Source: Polynucleobacter sp. AP-Capit-er-40B-B4 | Lineage (GTDB): Bacteria > Pseudomonadota > Gammaproteobacteria > Burkholderiales > Burkholderiaceae | Direction of reading: 5' to 3' | NCBI RefSeq assembly: GCF_018882245.1 | Contig: NZ_JACVOV010000002.1 | Coordinates: forward strand, 62,001-126,000 | Length of the DNA stretch: 64,000 nt | Shown: positions 27,668 to 38,359 of the stretch, piece by piece | How positions within the stretch are numbered: position 1 is the stretch's first letter | Layout: every line of letters begins with the position of its first letter | Program-made: the position numbers and the translations under genes | Notes under the pieces: model-generated | Database searches by the model: none | Told to the model about the DNA's origin: nothing | Seen by the model: only the letters and a program-made list of their open reading frames with translations

Positions 27668-28111
27668 ATGCGCCTCACCATTGTTTCGGTTGGTCATAAG
27701 ATGCCTGATTGGGTTGCAACAGCGACCCATGACTACATCAAAAGAATGCCTGCTGATTGCAGCATTGAAATCAAAGAGATCAAACCAGACCTGACGCCTG
27801 CTAAAGAAGCCGTCAAAATTGCTGCTGCTATTCCGAAGGGCTCAAGGGTCATTGCTCTAGATGAACGCGGCAAAGACCAAACCACGCAAAACTTAGCCAC
27901 TCAATTGGCTAGCTGGCGCCAAGAAGGCTTTGATATCACTTTCTTAATTGGTGGCGCGGATGGCTTGGATCCCAGCCTGAAAACCACTGCTCAAGCAATG
28001 TGGCGACTCTCCAGCCTCACCCTTCCTCACGCAATGGCTAGAGTAATGCTAGTGGAACAACTCTACCGAGCCTGGACGATCCTACAGGGTCACCCCTACC
28101 ACCGCGAGTAA
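27668..28111 (+). CDS. rlmH: 23S rRNA pseudouridine-1915 N3-methyltransferase
   Basis: A 147-residue SPOUT methyltransferase (former YbeA) that methylates m3-psi1915 in helix 69. The knot region is visible as FLIGGADGLDP and the C-terminal EQLYRAWTILQGHPYHRE, which is the family signature. It is in the usual nadD-rsfS-rlmH series with a 20-base gap. Confidence 0.95.
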   Translation: MRLTIVSVGHKMPDWVATATHDYIKRMPADCSIEIKEIKPDLTPAKEAVKIAAAIPKGSRVIALDERGKDQTTQNLATQLASWRQEGFDITFLIGGADGLDPSLKTTAQAMWRLSSLTLPHAMARVMLVEQLYRAWTILQGHPYHRE

Positions 28112-28124
28112 TGAATTAAATCCT

Positions 28125-28748
28125 GTGAATTCGTTTATTTATCTCGCCTCTCAAAGCCCTCGTCGCCAAGAACTCTTAAAACAAATTGGGGTTCGCTTTG
28201 AAATGCTTTTGCCCAATGCCGATGAGGATAGCGAAAGCATTGAAATACCATTGCCTCATGAAAAAGCGCGCGTGTATGTTGAAAGAGTTACCTTAGCAAA
28301 AAGCGCAGCAGCATTGTCTCGCTGGCAAAAAAGTAATTTGCCTTGGGCCCCAATTCTCTGCGCAGATACTACGGTTAGTCTACCCAATAGCTCTGATGGT
28401 GAAATTTTAGGCAAGCCAAGCGATGCAGCAGATGCAGCACGCATTCTGAATATGCTCAGCGGCAAAGTACACGAAGTATTAACGGCGGTTGCGATTACAG
28501 CCACCCCAATTCAAAAGCCCACTGTTTTAGTACAGGTATCACGCGTTCAATTTGAGAGCCTCTCTCCAGAGAAAATTGCTTCCTACATTGCTAGTGGCGA
28601 GCCTTTTGGCAAGGCTGGGGCCTATGGCATCCAGGGCCTGGGCGCTGCCTTTATTCCCTCTATTGAGGGTAGCTATAGCGGTATCATGGGCCTACCGCTA
28701 TATGAAACCCAACAATTATTTGAAATTGCCGGTCTGACTCGCAAATGA
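28125..28748 (+). CDS. Maf-family nucleotide pyrophosphatase
   Basis: A 207-residue Maf protein hydrolysing non-canonical or modified nucleoside triphosphates. It begins with the family block YLASQSPRRQELLKQIG. ADTTVSL and GKPSDAADAARIL provide the catalytic Asp and substrate loop, and GEPFGKAGAYGIQG is a further conserved motif. It starts at GTG (28125) and overlaps rng by four bases (ATGA). The substrate subclass (dTTP/UTP versus m7GTP) is not assigned. Confidence 0.9.
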   Translation: MNSFIYLASQSPRRQELLKQIGVRFEMLLPNADEDSESIEIPLPHEKARVYVERVTLAKSAAALSRWQKSNLPWAPILCADTTVSLPNSSDGEILGKPSDAADAARILNMLSGKVHEVLTAVAITATPIQKPTVLVQVSRVQFESLSPEKIASYIASGEPFGKAGAYGIQGLGAAFIPSIEGSYSGIMGLPLYETQQLFEIAGLTRK

Positions 28749-30208
28749 ACGAAGAAATACTGATCAATATCACCCCGCAAGAAACGCGTGTTGCTTTAAT
28801 TCAGCAAGGGGCAGTTCAAGAACTACAAATTGAGCGCACCCGCCAACGCGGTATTGTGGGCAACATTTATTTAGCAAAAGTAGTCCGAGTATTGCCGGGC
28901 ATGCAATCGGCGTTTATTGAGGTTGGCTTAGAGCGCACTGCTTTTATGCACGTAGCGGATATCACTCAAAATAATCCTCAGGCACAAATAGAAAAGTTGT
29001 TGTTTGAAGGTCAAACACTTTTGGTTCAAGTTCTCAAAGATCCTTTAGGTACTAAAGGTGCACGTCTCACAACTCAACTCAGTATTGCCGGACGAAATCT
29101 AGTTTATCTACCACCAGCTGGCAGCGATACTGCCACTGAAAAATACATTGGCGTCTCTCAGCGTATCGATCAACCCGAAGAACGTGAAGCTATTAAATCC
29201 CGTCTTGCCAGCTTAATGGCGCCCGATGAAAAAGGCGGCATCATCGTACGCACGAGTGCTCAAGATGCTTCTGATACTGAGCTACAGCACGATATGCTTT
29301 ACCTACGTACCACTTGGGAAAATATCCATTCGGCCATGAAGAACAATCCTGCGCCCACACTGCTCTATCAAGATCTGAGCCTAGCCGAACGGGTATTACG
29401 CGATGTTGCCGGAGAGGAAACTACTCAGATTCGCGTGGATTCTGCCGAGAATTTCGAGAAACTGAAAGCCTTTACCAATGCTTACATGCCCAATCTTCTG
29501 GGCAAGCTCACACTACATCGTGGTGAACGCGCCCTCTTTGATTTATTTGATGTTGATGCCGAAATTAATAAAGCCTTAGGTCGAAGAGTAGACCTCAAGT
29601 CAGGCGGCTATTTGATGATTGACCAAACGGAGTCTATGACAACGATTGATGTTAATACCGGCAGCTATGTTGGCGCACGCAATCTCGATGACACCGTCTT
29701 CAAGACAAACCTAGAGGCTGCTCAAGCAATCGCAAGACAGTTACGTTTACGCAATCTTGGTGGAATCATCATTATTGATTTCATCGACATGATTGGTAAA
29801 GACCATCAAGAATCAGTACTGCATGAGCTTAAGCGCAACCTTGAACGTGATCATGCTCGCACTTCAGTAAGCGACTTCTCAGCGCTAGGCTTGGTAGAGA
29901 TGACCCGCAAACGCACCCGCGAATCCTTGGCGCATATCACCTGCGAGCCCTGTGCTACCTGCCTTGGCAAGGGTGAGGTTAAAACTGCACAAACCGTTTG
30001 CTATGAAATTTTGCGTGAGATTGTGCGCGAGCATCGCCAATTTAATCCGCGAGAATTTAGGATTGTGGCAGCGCCTGATGTGATTGACCTCTTCCTAGAA
30101 GAAGAGAATCAATTTTTAGCTCAGCTTGGCGACTTTATTGGCAAACCCATTACCCTCCAAGCAGAGGGCAGCTTTCGCCAAGAACAATACGATATTGTTC
30201 TGAGTTAA
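28745..30208 (+). CDS. rng: Ribonuclease G
   Basis: A 487-residue RNase E/G-family endonuclease that lacks the long RNase E C-terminal tail, hence RNase G. It has an N-terminal S1 domain (residues about 35-120), the catalytic DNase I-like region with TIDVNTGSYVG and IIIIDFIDM carrying the Mg-binding Asp residues, and the Zn-link CEPCATCLGKG. It matures 16S rRNA 5' ends and degrades some mRNAs. It is the end of the plus-strand series, converging with msbA across 13 bases. Confidence 0.94.
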   Translation: MNEEILINITPQETRVALIQQGAVQELQIERTRQRGIVGNIYLAKVVRVLPGMQSAFIEVGLERTAFMHVADITQNNPQAQIEKLLFEGQTLLVQVLKDPLGTKGARLTTQLSIAGRNLVYLPPAGSDTATEKYIGVSQRIDQPEEREAIKSRLASLMAPDEKGGIIVRTSAQDASDTELQHDMLYLRTTWENIHSAMKNNPAPTLLYQDLSLAERVLRDVAGEETTQIRVDSAENFEKLKAFTNAYMPNLLGKLTLHRGERALFDLFDVDAEINKALGRRVDLKSGGYLMIDQTESMTTIDVNTGSYVGARNLDDTVFKTNLEAAQAIARQLRLRNLGGIIIIDFIDMIGKDHQESVLHELKRNLERDHARTSVSDFSALGLVEMTRKRTRESLAHITCEPCATCLGKGEVKTAQTVCYEILREIVREHRQFNPREFRIVAAPDVIDLFLEEENQFLAQLGDFIGKPITLQAEGSFRQEQYDIVLS

Positions 30209-30221
30209 ATTCGTTCGTTAA

Positions 30222-31985
30222 TTAAGCGTTAGAGAATTGGATGCGATGCAAGCTTGCATACAAACCATCTTGCTTGATGAGATCTTCGTGTGAACCATTT
30301 TCAATAATCTGACCGTGTTCCAACACCACAATACGATCGGCATGTTCAATCGTCGATAGGCGGTGAGCAATTACCAAAGTTGTTCTGCCAGCCATCAAGC
30401 GCTCTAGAGCGTCTTGCACCTGTCGCTCAGACTCAGAATCCAAGGCTGAAGTTGCTTCATCCAAGATCAAAATTGGGGCATTTTTATAGATAGCTCGTGC
30501 AATAGCCATGCGCTGGCGCTGTCCGCCAGATAAGCGATTACCGTTATCGCCCACTACGGAATCAATGCCCTCTGGCAGCTCTTTGATGAGCGCACTCAGA
30601 TTGGCGGCCTCTAAGGCTTCTATCACCCTGCCGCGATCTATTGCCTCTTGTGAATCCGCTCCATACGCTACGTTTGCTGCAATCGTATCGTTAAAGAGAA
30701 CCACATCTTGGCTGACAAATGCTATTTGCTTACGAACATCAGACAAGACGATGTCCTCTAATGGAATATCGTCCAAGAAAATATGACCGCTAGTCGGCTT
30801 GTAGAATCTCGGCAATAAATTCACGAGAGTAGATTTTCCTCCGCCAGAAGGACCAACAAAAGCTACAACCTCACCCGGCTTAATATCCAGATTGATATTG
30901 CGCAGAGCATCTTTTCGCCCCGCTTCTTGTTGATACGCAAAGCCAACGCCATCAAATCGAATAGCGCCTTTAGCCTTTTCTAAAGATCGCATATTGAGTT
31001 TACGATCTTCATCCTCTTCAAAGGGTTGATCCATCATCCCAAAAATCATCTCGGCTGCAGTGAGCCCGCGTTGAAGCGGCTGATTGATATCCGCTAAATG
31101 CTTAAGTGGTGAAATGACCAACATCATCGCCGTGATAAATGCCGCAAAGCCCCCAACAGTAGTGCCTTCAGTCGCAGATTGCATCAAAGCAATCACCAAT
31201 ACTATCGACAGAGCCATAGAGGCAATAAGCTGAGTAATCGGCTGATTGAGACCTCCGGCTACTGCAGACTTCAAGGCAAACTGGCGTAAGCGCTCAGCCT
31301 TTTGCTTAAAGCGATCCATCTCATACGCTTCAGCGCCATGCACTTTGACAATTTTGTAGCCCGCAGCTGCTTCTTCGACTATGTAAGCCAACTCACTAGT
31401 GAGTGTCTGCTGCTCCCGATTAAGAGACCTTAAGCGACGATTGATTTTGCTCATGACAAATGCAATCACCGGGAAAATAATCAGAACTACCAATGTCAAT
31501 TGCCAGTTCAGATAAATCAAGTACCCCATTAATCCAATGACGGTAAGTGAGTCGCGCACCAAGCTAATTAACATTCCCCCCATTACGGAAAGTACATTGT
31601 TTACTTCAAAGACAACAGCATTAATTAAATTAGATGCGGAGTTCTTTTGGAAAAAGCTAGTGCTTGCGTGCAATAAAGTTTGAAACATTTGTTCACGCAA
31701 CTTCAATAACACTGCATTAATCACGCGGGTTAACAAATAATTAGAAAAGAATTGGGCCAAGCTACGAACTACAGCAAGACCCACCAAGAAAACCGGTACC
31801 TGCCAAAGCTTGCTATTGAGCTGCCCAGTAAAGCCACGGTCCAATAAGGGCTTCATTAAGGCCGGAATGGAGGTCTCGGCAGCAGCCACCACAGCCATAG
31901 CCAAAAGGGATCCAATAATCAGGCCAGTATGAGGCTTTAGGTAGGCAATTAAGCGATTTAAGGCAGTACGGTCTTGAGCATTCAT
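30222..31985 (-). CDS. msbA: Lipid A export ATP-binding/permease protein MsbA
   Basis: A half-size ABC exporter of 587 residues that flips lipid A-core across the inner membrane. Six transmembrane segments occupy residues about 15-310, and the nucleotide-binding domain has Walker [10 protein letters not shown], signature [14 protein letters not shown] and Walker [12 protein letters not shown] chose the ATG at 31985 (MNAQDRTAL); a longer frame to 32135 would overlap the divergent glycosyltransferase and has non-family sequence. The two start codons are only ten bases apart, so promoters overlap neighbouring coding sequence. Confidence 0.94.
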   Translation of the reverse strand: MNAQDRTALNRLIAYLKPHTGLIIGSLLAMAVVAAAETSIPALMKPLLDRGFTGQLNSKLWQVPVFLVGLAVVRSLAQFFSNYLLTRVINAVLLKLREQMFQTLLHASTSFFQKNSASNLINAVVFEVNNVLSVMGGMLISLVRDSLTVIGLMGYLIYLNWQLTLVVLIIFPVIAFVMSKINRRLRSLNREQQTLTSELAYIVEEAAAGYKIVKVHGAEAYEMDRFKQKAERLRQFALKSAVAGGLNQPITQLIASMALSIVLVIALMQSATEGTTVGGFAAFITAMMLVISPLKHLADINQPLQRGLTAAEMIFGMMDQPFEEDEDRKLNMRSLEKAKGAIRFDGVGFAYQQEAGRKDALRNINLDIKPGEVVAFVGPSGGGKSTLVNLLPRFYKPTSGHIFLDDIPLEDIVLSDVRKQIAFVSQDVVLFNDTIAANVAYGADSQEAIDRGRVIEALEAANLSALIKELPEGIDSVVGDNGNRLSGGQRQRMAIARAIYKNAPILILDEATSALDSESERQVQDALERLMAGRTTLVIAHRLSTIEHADRIVVLEHGQIIENGSHEDLIKQDGLYASLHRIQFSNA

Positions 31986-31995
31986 ATAATGAATT

Positions 31996-32757
31996 ATGCC
32001 CACCTTATCAGTCATACTCATCACCCGCAATGAAGAGGCCAATTTGGACGATTGTCTGGCCTCCCTGGATGGGATCGCCCACCAGATCGTGGTGGTCGAC
32101 ACCAATAGCTCGGATCGCACCCTAGAAATAGCCAAAAACTACGGCGCAACGATATCCCAACCCCCTGACTGGCCAGGTTTTGGCCCCCAAAAGAACCGCG
32201 CCCTGGATCTTGCCACTAGCGAATGGGTCCTATCAATAGACGCGGACGAACGACTAACCCCAGCCCTGAAATCAGAAATTTTGACGGCCATTCACCATAG
32301 CGCCCATGTGGACTGTTTTGCCATACCAAGACTATCTTGGTATTGCGGGCGCTTCATCCGCCACTCCGGCTGGAGCCCTGATTATGTGGATCGTCTTTTT
32401 AAACGGGGTACTGCCCGTTTCTCAGATGACTTGGTGCATGAGCGCCTCATCCCCAATGGTCAGGTAGCTAAATTAGAAAATCCCCTACTTCATTACAGCT
32501 TCATGAACTACTCACAGGTTCTACAAAAGCTCGACCGTTATTCAACAGCATCAGCAGAACAAGCATTTGCTAAAGGCAAAACCAGTAGCCCCCTAAAAGC
32601 AGTGCTCCATGGTGTGTGGGCCTTTATCCGCACTTATATTATTCGCGCAGGATTTTTGGATGGCGCTCAAGGTTTTGCTTTGGCTATATCAAATGGTCAA
32701 GGTACGTACTACCGCTATATCAAGCTCTGGCACCTTAATCAGGAAGCCAATAAATGA
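31996..32757 (+). CDS. Family 2 glycosyltransferase, LPS core WaaE/KdtX type
   Basis: A 253-residue GT-A fold enzyme: [18 protein letters not shown] at the start, the [11 protein letters not shown] nucleotide-binding segment, SIDADERL (the D-x-D metal site) near residue 81, and a catalytic region with VHERLIPNG. Length and pattern fit the WaaE family that adds a hexose to the inner core of LPS. It is divergent from msbA and overlaps the next glycosyltransferase by four bases, forming a three-gene core-assembly operon. Confidence 0.85.
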   Translation: MPTLSVILITRNEEANLDDCLASLDGIAHQIVVVDTNSSDRTLEIAKNYGATISQPPDWPGFGPQKNRALDLATSEWVLSIDADERLTPALKSEILTAIHHSAHVDCFAIPRLSWYCGRFIRHSGWSPDYVDRLFKRGTARFSDDLVHERLIPNGQVAKLENPLLHYSFMNYSQVLQKLDRYSTASAEQAFAKGKTSSPLKAVLHGVWAFIRTYIIRAGFLDGAQGFALAISNGQGTYYRYIKLWHLNQEANK

Positions 32758-33533
32758 TTTCGATTTTGCTGGCTACTTATAACTGGCCACAAGCGCTCAA
32801 GCTTTGCCTTGAATCTCTAGCCACCCAAACAGACAAGAACTTTGAGATCATCATTGCCGATGATGGCTCAACCGAAAGGACCAAAACAGTCATTGAATCT
32901 TTTAAGCACTCATCACCATTTGCTATCACCCATTTGTGGCAAGAAGATATCGGATTTCGGAAAACTAAAATTTTGAACCAAGCTATTGCTGCTGCCCATG
33001 GTGATTACCTGATCTTTTTAGATGGCGACTGCATCGTTCAGCCTGACTTTGTGGCACGGCATCGCGAGCTTGCTCAAAAAGGCTATTTAGTTACTGGTAG
33101 CCGAGTGCTCTTAAATGACGCCCTCACCCAAGAATTACTCTCCTGGCCACAATGGAGCTTTCAGCAATTCTCTTCGGGTTTGTTAGGCAAACGACTGAGT
33201 GGTGGCATCAATAAATATTGGCCCCTCAAGATCAAACTTGGTAATGGCTCTTGGCGTGACTACAAAAAATTTGTTTGGCGACGTATCAAGGGCTGCAATA
33301 TGGCCTGCTGGAAAGCAGATGCCGAAGCCATTAATGGCTTTGATGAAACCATGACTGGTTGGGGTCATGAAGATGCTGACTTTGTTTTTAGATTGCAGCA
33401 CCATGCCATTCGCCGTAAGTCAGGATCTTGGTCTACCGAAGTTTTACATCTCTTTCATAAAATTCATGATCAAAGCAATGCGTCCGAGAATGCTCGTCGC
33501 GTTCGTGAAAAAATCATGGCAAAAGCTCTTTAA
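32754..33533 (+). CDS. Family 2 glycosyltransferase with galactosyltransferase-type C-terminal region
   Basis: A 259-residue GT-A enzyme. [21 protein letters not shown] and IIADDGSTERT form the sugar-nucleotide site, and FLDGDCIV holds the metal-binding acidic motif. FDETMTGWGHEDADF in the C-terminal third is typical of the galactosyltransferase-like subgroup (chondroitin-polymerase type). The acceptor is probably LPS core or a capsule-like glycan, by neighbourhood; the donor sugar is not readable. It overlaps its upstream partner as ATGA. Confidence 0.83.
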   Translation: MISILLATYNWPQALKLCLESLATQTDKNFEIIIADDGSTERTKTVIESFKHSSPFAITHLWQEDIGFRKTKILNQAIAAAHGDYLIFLDGDCIVQPDFVARHRELAQKGYLVTGSRVLLNDALTQELLSWPQWSFQQFSSGLLGKRLSGGINKYWPLKIKLGNGSWRDYKKFVWRRIKGCNMACWKADAEAINGFDETMTGWGHEDADFVFRLQHHAIRRKSGSWSTEVLHLFHKIHDQSNASENARRVREKIMAKAL

Positions 33534-33547
33534 GCACCTAGATTGTC

Positions 33548-34705
33548 ATGACTACTTTCTCCAAACTCAAGCCGAAAAAGGTTTTATTCATTGCCACAAG
33601 GCAAATTGGTGATGTGCTGGTAACAACTCCATTAATTAGCAAGGCCAGAGAGCTCTGGCCAGATGCCGAGTTTCATTTTTTAGGTTATCGGGGCAAACTA
33701 GAGATGTTGCATGGCAATCCGGACATTGCTGAAATCATCGAGACTTCAGATCGTCCAGGATTTGGAGAATACCTCTCCTTATTCAATCGCTTATTTCAGC
33801 GTTATGACTTAGCGTTTGTGACCCAACCCAGTGACCGCGCCTACCTGTATGGCTTGGTAGCTGCCTTTAGAAGGGTTGGCGTACTTGGAGGCCACCCCCA
33901 AGGTAAAGACGCTGAGGATCAACGTAAGCGTAGCAAAAGCGAAAAGCAAAATGCATGGAAGAAGTTCATCTGTATGCACACAGTAGATGTTGATTACTTC
34001 AAACAGCATGTCATTTCAGAAAAGCTGCGCCTTTTAGAATCATTCTTTAAAAATCCTACGGAGCTATTTTCTAAGCCGATTGCTGTGACGCCTCCTGCAG
34101 GCGAACCTTTGACCCCTGTCATCGCCGGCGAACTCAAGCAACCCTATGTCGTCATACATCCAGGACCTCTGACTGCTTATAAACGTTGGCCGCTCGCTTA
34201 CTGGCAAGAGCTTATTACCTGGTTAGTTAATCAAGGTTTTCAGATTGTATTAAGCGCTTCACCCGCAAAACAAGATGTGCAACTTAATCACGACATCATG
34301 TCTTTATTGGCTAAAGAAATTAAGGACAAAGTGATCAACGCTGCGGGTAAGCTATCTATTCCACAGGCGGGAACTCTTATTCGAAGCGCTGCTTTGTACA
34401 TTGGGGTTGATACTTCGATTACGCACTTAGCGGCAGCCTGCAATACACCCACTATCACCCTCTTTGGTGCCACCCCACCAACCAACTTTGGCCCATGGCC
34501 TAATGGCTTTATTGGCGAACAACCTTATCAATTGCGCGCCCGCTCACAAACTGTGGGCAATGTCACTATTTTGCAAGGTCCCGGTGAATGCGTGCCGTGT
34601 CGCAAAGCCGGTTGTCTTGATAAAGCCGATAGCTATAGCGAGTGTTTAGATCTACTAGAACCTAAACAAGTAATTGAAGCGATTCAAAAAGTATTACCGC
34701 ACTAA
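33548..34705 (+). CDS. Family 9 glycosyltransferase (heptosyltransferase-like)
   Basis: A 385-residue GT-B enzyme of the heptosyltransferase family. The N-terminal KKVLFIATRQIGDVLVTTPLI is the family start. The C-terminal domain has VIHPGPLTAYKRWP and YIGVDTSITHLAAACNTPTITLFGATPP, the ADP-heptose site. A late cysteine-rich segment (CVPCRKAGC and a following SECL) occurs in a subset of such enzymes. It likely adds heptose to inner-core LPS. Whether it is WaaF, WaaC or WaaQ type cannot be settled by eye. It is last in the glycosyltransferase operon. Confidence 0.83.
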   Translation: MTTFSKLKPKKVLFIATRQIGDVLVTTPLISKARELWPDAEFHFLGYRGKLEMLHGNPDIAEIIETSDRPGFGEYLSLFNRLFQRYDLAFVTQPSDRAYLYGLVAAFRRVGVLGGHPQGKDAEDQRKRSKSEKQNAWKKFICMHTVDVDYFKQHVISEKLRLLESFFKNPTELFSKPIAVTPPAGEPLTPVIAGELKQPYVVIHPGPLTAYKRWPLAYWQELITWLVNQGFQIVLSASPAKQDVQLNHDIMSLLAKEIKDKVINAAGKLSIPQAGTLIRSAALYIGVDTSITHLAAACNTPTITLFGATPPTNFGPWPNGFIGEQPYQLRARSQTVGNVTILQGPGECVPCRKAGCLDKADSYSECLDLLEPKQVIEAIQKVLPH

Positions 34706-34718
34706 GGCAATAAAAAAT

Positions 34719-34747
34719 TACCACTGTAAGATAATTATTTAGTGGTA
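34719..34747 (-). terminator. dnaE terminator overlapping its stop codon
   Basis: Arms TACCACT / AGTGGTA (7 bp, 15-base loop) include the last sense codons of dnaE. On the minus strand a run of six T follows directly. The large loop makes this a moderate call. Confidence 0.5.
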
Positions 34748-37700
34748 CTGAACTTGTACGGGATCTTTTTGCTTAGATGCCAAGATTTGATTCAAGCTAT
34801 GCAAACAAGCATCATCTGGATAGATACGCAGCTCTTCTGGGAACTGCATTAAGCAGGCGCCGCCACTTGTTGTCACTGCAGCAGTCAACATCAAACCCTT
34901 CATGCCGTCATTTGATCCCGGTACAGCTGGAGCAGCAGCTCCTAACTTAGGGTCTCTGACACGATTGGCCATCAAGTAAGGATTGATTTGACTACGCAGC
35001 ATCTTGATATCAATAGCGTTATCAATACAGACGTGAACATTACGTGCAAAGCGCATGCGTGCACCAGTGATATCCATCACTGCCTCAGACACGATACGCA
35101 TTCCGCCTGAGAACTTATCGGGAATCACATTGACTTTGGCGACCAAGAGCTCATCTTCCTTGAGCCAGGAGCGATTAGGTTCATATACTTCACTATATAA
35201 AGTGACTTCCAAGGCTGCGGTGCCATCATCAATCGTCGCAATCATCATGCGACCACGCTGGCCAGTTAACATCCGCGCAGAAGTAATAATGCCCGCGATC
35301 AGTTGATCTTTGCCCTCAGTAACTTTTGACAAAGGTTGACGAATAAAGTGGGAGGTCTCATCACGATAGGCATCAAACATATGGCCTGTTAGACAGAGGC
35401 CTAAAGCATTCTTCTCTTCTTGCAGACGCTTCTTTTCAGACCAAACAGGCTCACGTACCAACTCTGGTAAATGGCGATTTTCTTCTCCAGCCATTTCGAA
35501 CAAGCTGACTTGATGAATAGAAGCCTCAGCTTGCTCAGCAGCTTCAATCGCTCTCGCTAAAGAAGCAAGCAAGGTAGAGCGAATGTCATAGAGATTGCCA
35601 CCCGCAGGTACAGAGTCACGATAGAGGCTATCAAATGCACCAGCACGCATTAAGGCTTCAATCGCACGGCGATTCACCTGCCTGCGATCTACTCGTGCAC
35701 AGAAATCAAACAGATCCTTAAATGGTCCGCCAGTCTCTCGCGCTTTAACTATCGACTCAATTGCAGCTTCGCCAGTACCGCGTACAGCACCTAAGCCGTA
35801 ACGTACATGACTGATTGGGGAGTCCGGTGCTGCATCAGGCGCACGCAATGGCGTGAACTCATACACACCAGTATTAATGTCTGGCGAGAACACTCGAATG
35901 TTATTCACCAAGCAATCGTCGTACAGAATCTTCACCTTATCGGTGTCATCCATCGCGAGCGATAAGTTGGCCGCCATAAATTCTGCGGGGTAATAGGCTT
36001 TAAGCCAAGCGGTTTGATACGCCAAGAGTGCGTATGCAGCAGCATGGGATTTGTTAAATCCATAGCCTGCAAAGCGCTCCATTAAGTCATAGATTTCGTT
36101 GGCTTTACCTTCAGAGATACCACCAGCTTTTGCACCATCACTAAAAATCTTGCGATGCTGCGCCATCTCTTCAGGCTTTTTCTTACCCATCGCACGGCGC
36201 AACATATCAGCGCCACCTAATGAGTAGCCGCCAATCATCTGCGCCATCTGCATCACCTGCTCTTGGTAGACCATGATGCCGTAGGTCTCACGCAGAACCG
36301 GCTCAATACGTGGATCGGGATATTCGACTTTTTGGCGACCGTGTTTACGCTCAATAAAGTCTGGGATCAAATCCATAGGACCTGGGCGATACAAAGCTAC
36401 CAAGGCAATAATGTCTTCAAAGCGGTCAGGCTTAGCTTCACGAAGCATGCCTTGCATGCCGCGACTTTCTAGCTGGAACACCGCCACCGTATTAGCGCGC
36501 TTGAGAACATCAAATGCTTTTTCATCATCAAGCGCTATCTCGCCGATATTCCAATCTCTGCGATCAGCGTGCAAAGTTTTAATCCAGCGCTCTGCTGCTG
36601 CCAAGATGGTGAGCGTGGTTAAACCTAAGAAGTCGAACTTCACCAAGCCGATTGCTTCTACGTCATCTTTATCAAACTGACTAATGACGGAGCTACTGTC
36701 CTGATCTTTGCTTTCTTGGGTGTAGAGAGGGCAGAAATCTGTGAGGCGCCCTGGGGCGATCAACACACCACCCGCATGCATACCGACGTTACGAGTCATA
36801 CCCTCTAACTGCTGCGCCAAAGACAGCAATTGACGCACTTCGTCTTCATTCTTCTCGCGCTCGGCTAATTGCTTCTCTTCCTTCTTCGCCATTTCAATCG
36901 TCATGTACTGACCTGGCTTATTTGGCACCAGCTTAGCAATACCATCCACGAAGTTATAGCCTTGCTCAAGCACACGTCCCACATCACGAATCGCCGCTCT
37001 GGCAGCCATCGTTCCAAAAGTAGCAATCTGACTTACCGCATCTTTGCCGTACTTATCTTTTACGTACTGGATCACACGGTCACGACCGTGTTGGCAGAAG
37101 TCAATATCGAAGTCGGGCATTGATACCCGCTCTGGATTGAGGAAGCGCTCAAAAAGTAAGTTGTAACGCAGTGGGTCCAAATCGGTAATGCCAAGTGAAT
37201 ACGCTACTAATGAGCCAGCACCGGATCCACGACCCGGCCCTACTGGTACGCCATTGTTCTTAGCCCAGTTAATAAAGTCCGCCACGATTAAGAAGTAGCC
37301 TGGGAAACCCATCTGAGCAATCGTTTTCACTTCAAATACGAGACGCTCTTGGTAGCGCGCCATTTCTTTTTCGCGCTCTTCCACATCCGGGAAGTTGCGT
37401 TCCATATGGCGCTTCAGACCAACCTCGGATTGTTGCAATAAATAATCTTCCAAAGTAATTCCAGGCGGTATTGGAAAATCTGGCAAGCGTGGCTGACCTA
37501 AGACTAGAGAGAGATTGCAACGCTTAGCGATTTCAACAGAGTTCGCGATTGCCGCCGGCAAATCTGCAAAACGTTTTTCCATCTCTTCTTGGGTTAAGAA
37601 GTATTGCTCTTCATTAAACTTTTTGGTGCGACGCGGATTACCGAGTAATTCGCCTTCAGCAATACAAACACGGGCTTCATGCGCCGTGAAATCACTTCTC

Positions 37701-38356
37701 TGCATGAACTGCACTGGGTGGGTTGCGACCACCGGCAAATCGAGTTCACTCGCTAAATGGCAAGCGAGTTGCAGCTGCTTCTCGTCTTGTGGATTGCCGC
37801 CGCGCTGAACCTCAATGTAAAAAGAGTTTGGGAACAGCTTTTCATATCGTCTAGCAACAATCTTCGCTTGATCTTCTTGACCAGCTAGCAATGCTGTCCC
37901 TACTTCACCCATGCGCGCACCAGAGAGCGCAATCAATCCATAAGATAAGGTCCGCTTGGCTTTTTTATCTTCAGCTTTAGCAGCAGGCTCACTAAACCAA
38001 GCTGAATCCACTTCAGCACGACCGCGTGATTGGTTATCTAAGGAAGCTCTACTGAGCAGCTCGCATAAATTGAGATAACCGGAATGGTTTTGAACTAAGA
38101 GCAATAAACGATGGGGCTGGTCTGGATCCGCAGGATTACTAATCCAAACGTCGGCACCGGCAATGGGCTTAATACCGCCAGAGCGAGCAGCGGTATAAAA
38201 ACGCACCAAACCAAATAAATTACTTAAATCTGTGATGGCTAGAGCGCCCATCTCGTCTTTGACAGCTGCCGCGACCGCATCATCAATGCGAACGACTCCA
38301 TCCGTAATCGAAAACTCGGAATGGACGCGGAGATGTACAAAACGGGGTAAAGCCAT
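34739..38356 (-). CDS. dnaE: DNA polymerase III alpha subunit
   Basis: A 1205-residue replicative polymerase. The N-terminal PHP domain begins LRVHSEFSITDG. The palm contains VGPGRGSGAGSLVAYSLGITDLDPL and PDFDIDFCQHGRDRV with catalytic aspartates. Later come the beta-binding and helix-hairpin-helix regions, and an OB fold around residues 1000-1080. Length is slightly above E. coli DnaE (1160). It is followed by a terminator built over its stop. Its ATG lies three bases from the divergent gluQRS ATG, so its promoter must lie within gluQRS. Confidence 0.96.
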   Translation of the reverse strand: MALPRFVHLRVHSEFSITDGVVRIDDAVAAAVKDEMGALAITDLSNLFGLVRFYTAARSGGIKPIAGADVWISNPADPDQPHRLLLLVQNHSGYLNLCELLSRASLDNQSRGRAEVDSAWFSEPAAKAEDKKAKRTLSYGLIALSGARMGEVGTALLAGQEDQAKIVARRYEKLFPNSFYIEVQRGGNPQDEKQLQLACHLASELDLPVVATHPVQFMQRSDFTAHEARVCIAEGELLGNPRRTKKFNEEQYFLTQEEMEKRFADLPAAIANSVEIAKRCNLSLVLGQPRLPDFPIPPGITLEDYLLQQSEVGLKRHMERNFPDVEEREKEMARYQERLVFEVKTIAQMGFPGYFLIVADFINWAKNNGVPVGPGRGSGAGSLVAYSLGITDLDPLRYNLLFERFLNPERVSMPDFDIDFCQHGRDRVIQYVKDKYGKDAVSQIATFGTMAARAAIRDVGRVLEQGYNFVDGIAKLVPNKPGQYMTIEMAKKEEKQLAEREKNEDEVRQLLSLAQQLEGMTRNVGMHAGGVLIAPGRLTDFCPLYTQESKDQDSSSVISQFDKDDVEAIGLVKFDFLGLTTLTILAAAERWIKTLHADRRDWNIGEIALDDEKAFDVLKRANTVAVFQLESRGMQGMLREAKPDRFEDIIALVALYRPGPMDLIPDFIERKHGRQKVEYPDPRIEPVLRETYGIMVYQEQVMQMAQMIGGYSLGGADMLRRAMGKKKPEEMAQHRKIFSDGAKAGGISEGKANEIYDLMERFAGYGFNKSHAAAYALLAYQTAWLKAYYPAEFMAANLSLAMDDTDKVKILYDDCLVNNIRVFSPDINTGVYEFTPLRAPDAAPDSPISHVRYGLGAVRGTGEAAIESIVKARETGGPFKDLFDFCARVDRRQVNRRAIEALMRAGAFDSLYRDSVPAGGNLYDIRSTLLASLARAIEAAEQAEASIHQVSLFEMAGEENRHLPELVREPVWSEKKRLQEEKNALGLCLTGHMFDAYRDETSHFIRQPLSKVTEGKDQLIAGIITSARMLTGQRGRMMIATIDDGTAALEVTLYSEVYEPNRSWLKEDELLVAKVNVIPDKFSGGMRIVSEAVMDITGARMRFARNVHVCIDNAIDIKMLRSQINPYLMANRVRDPKLGAAAPAVPGSNDGMKGLMLTAAVTTSGGACLMQFPEELRIYPDDACLHSLNQILASKQKDPVQVQYH

Positions 38357-38359
38357 GAG

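Noticed and set aside
31986..32135. N-terminal extension of MsbA by 50 residues
   Set aside because: It would overlap the divergent glycosyltransferase and does not resemble the MsbA family start.
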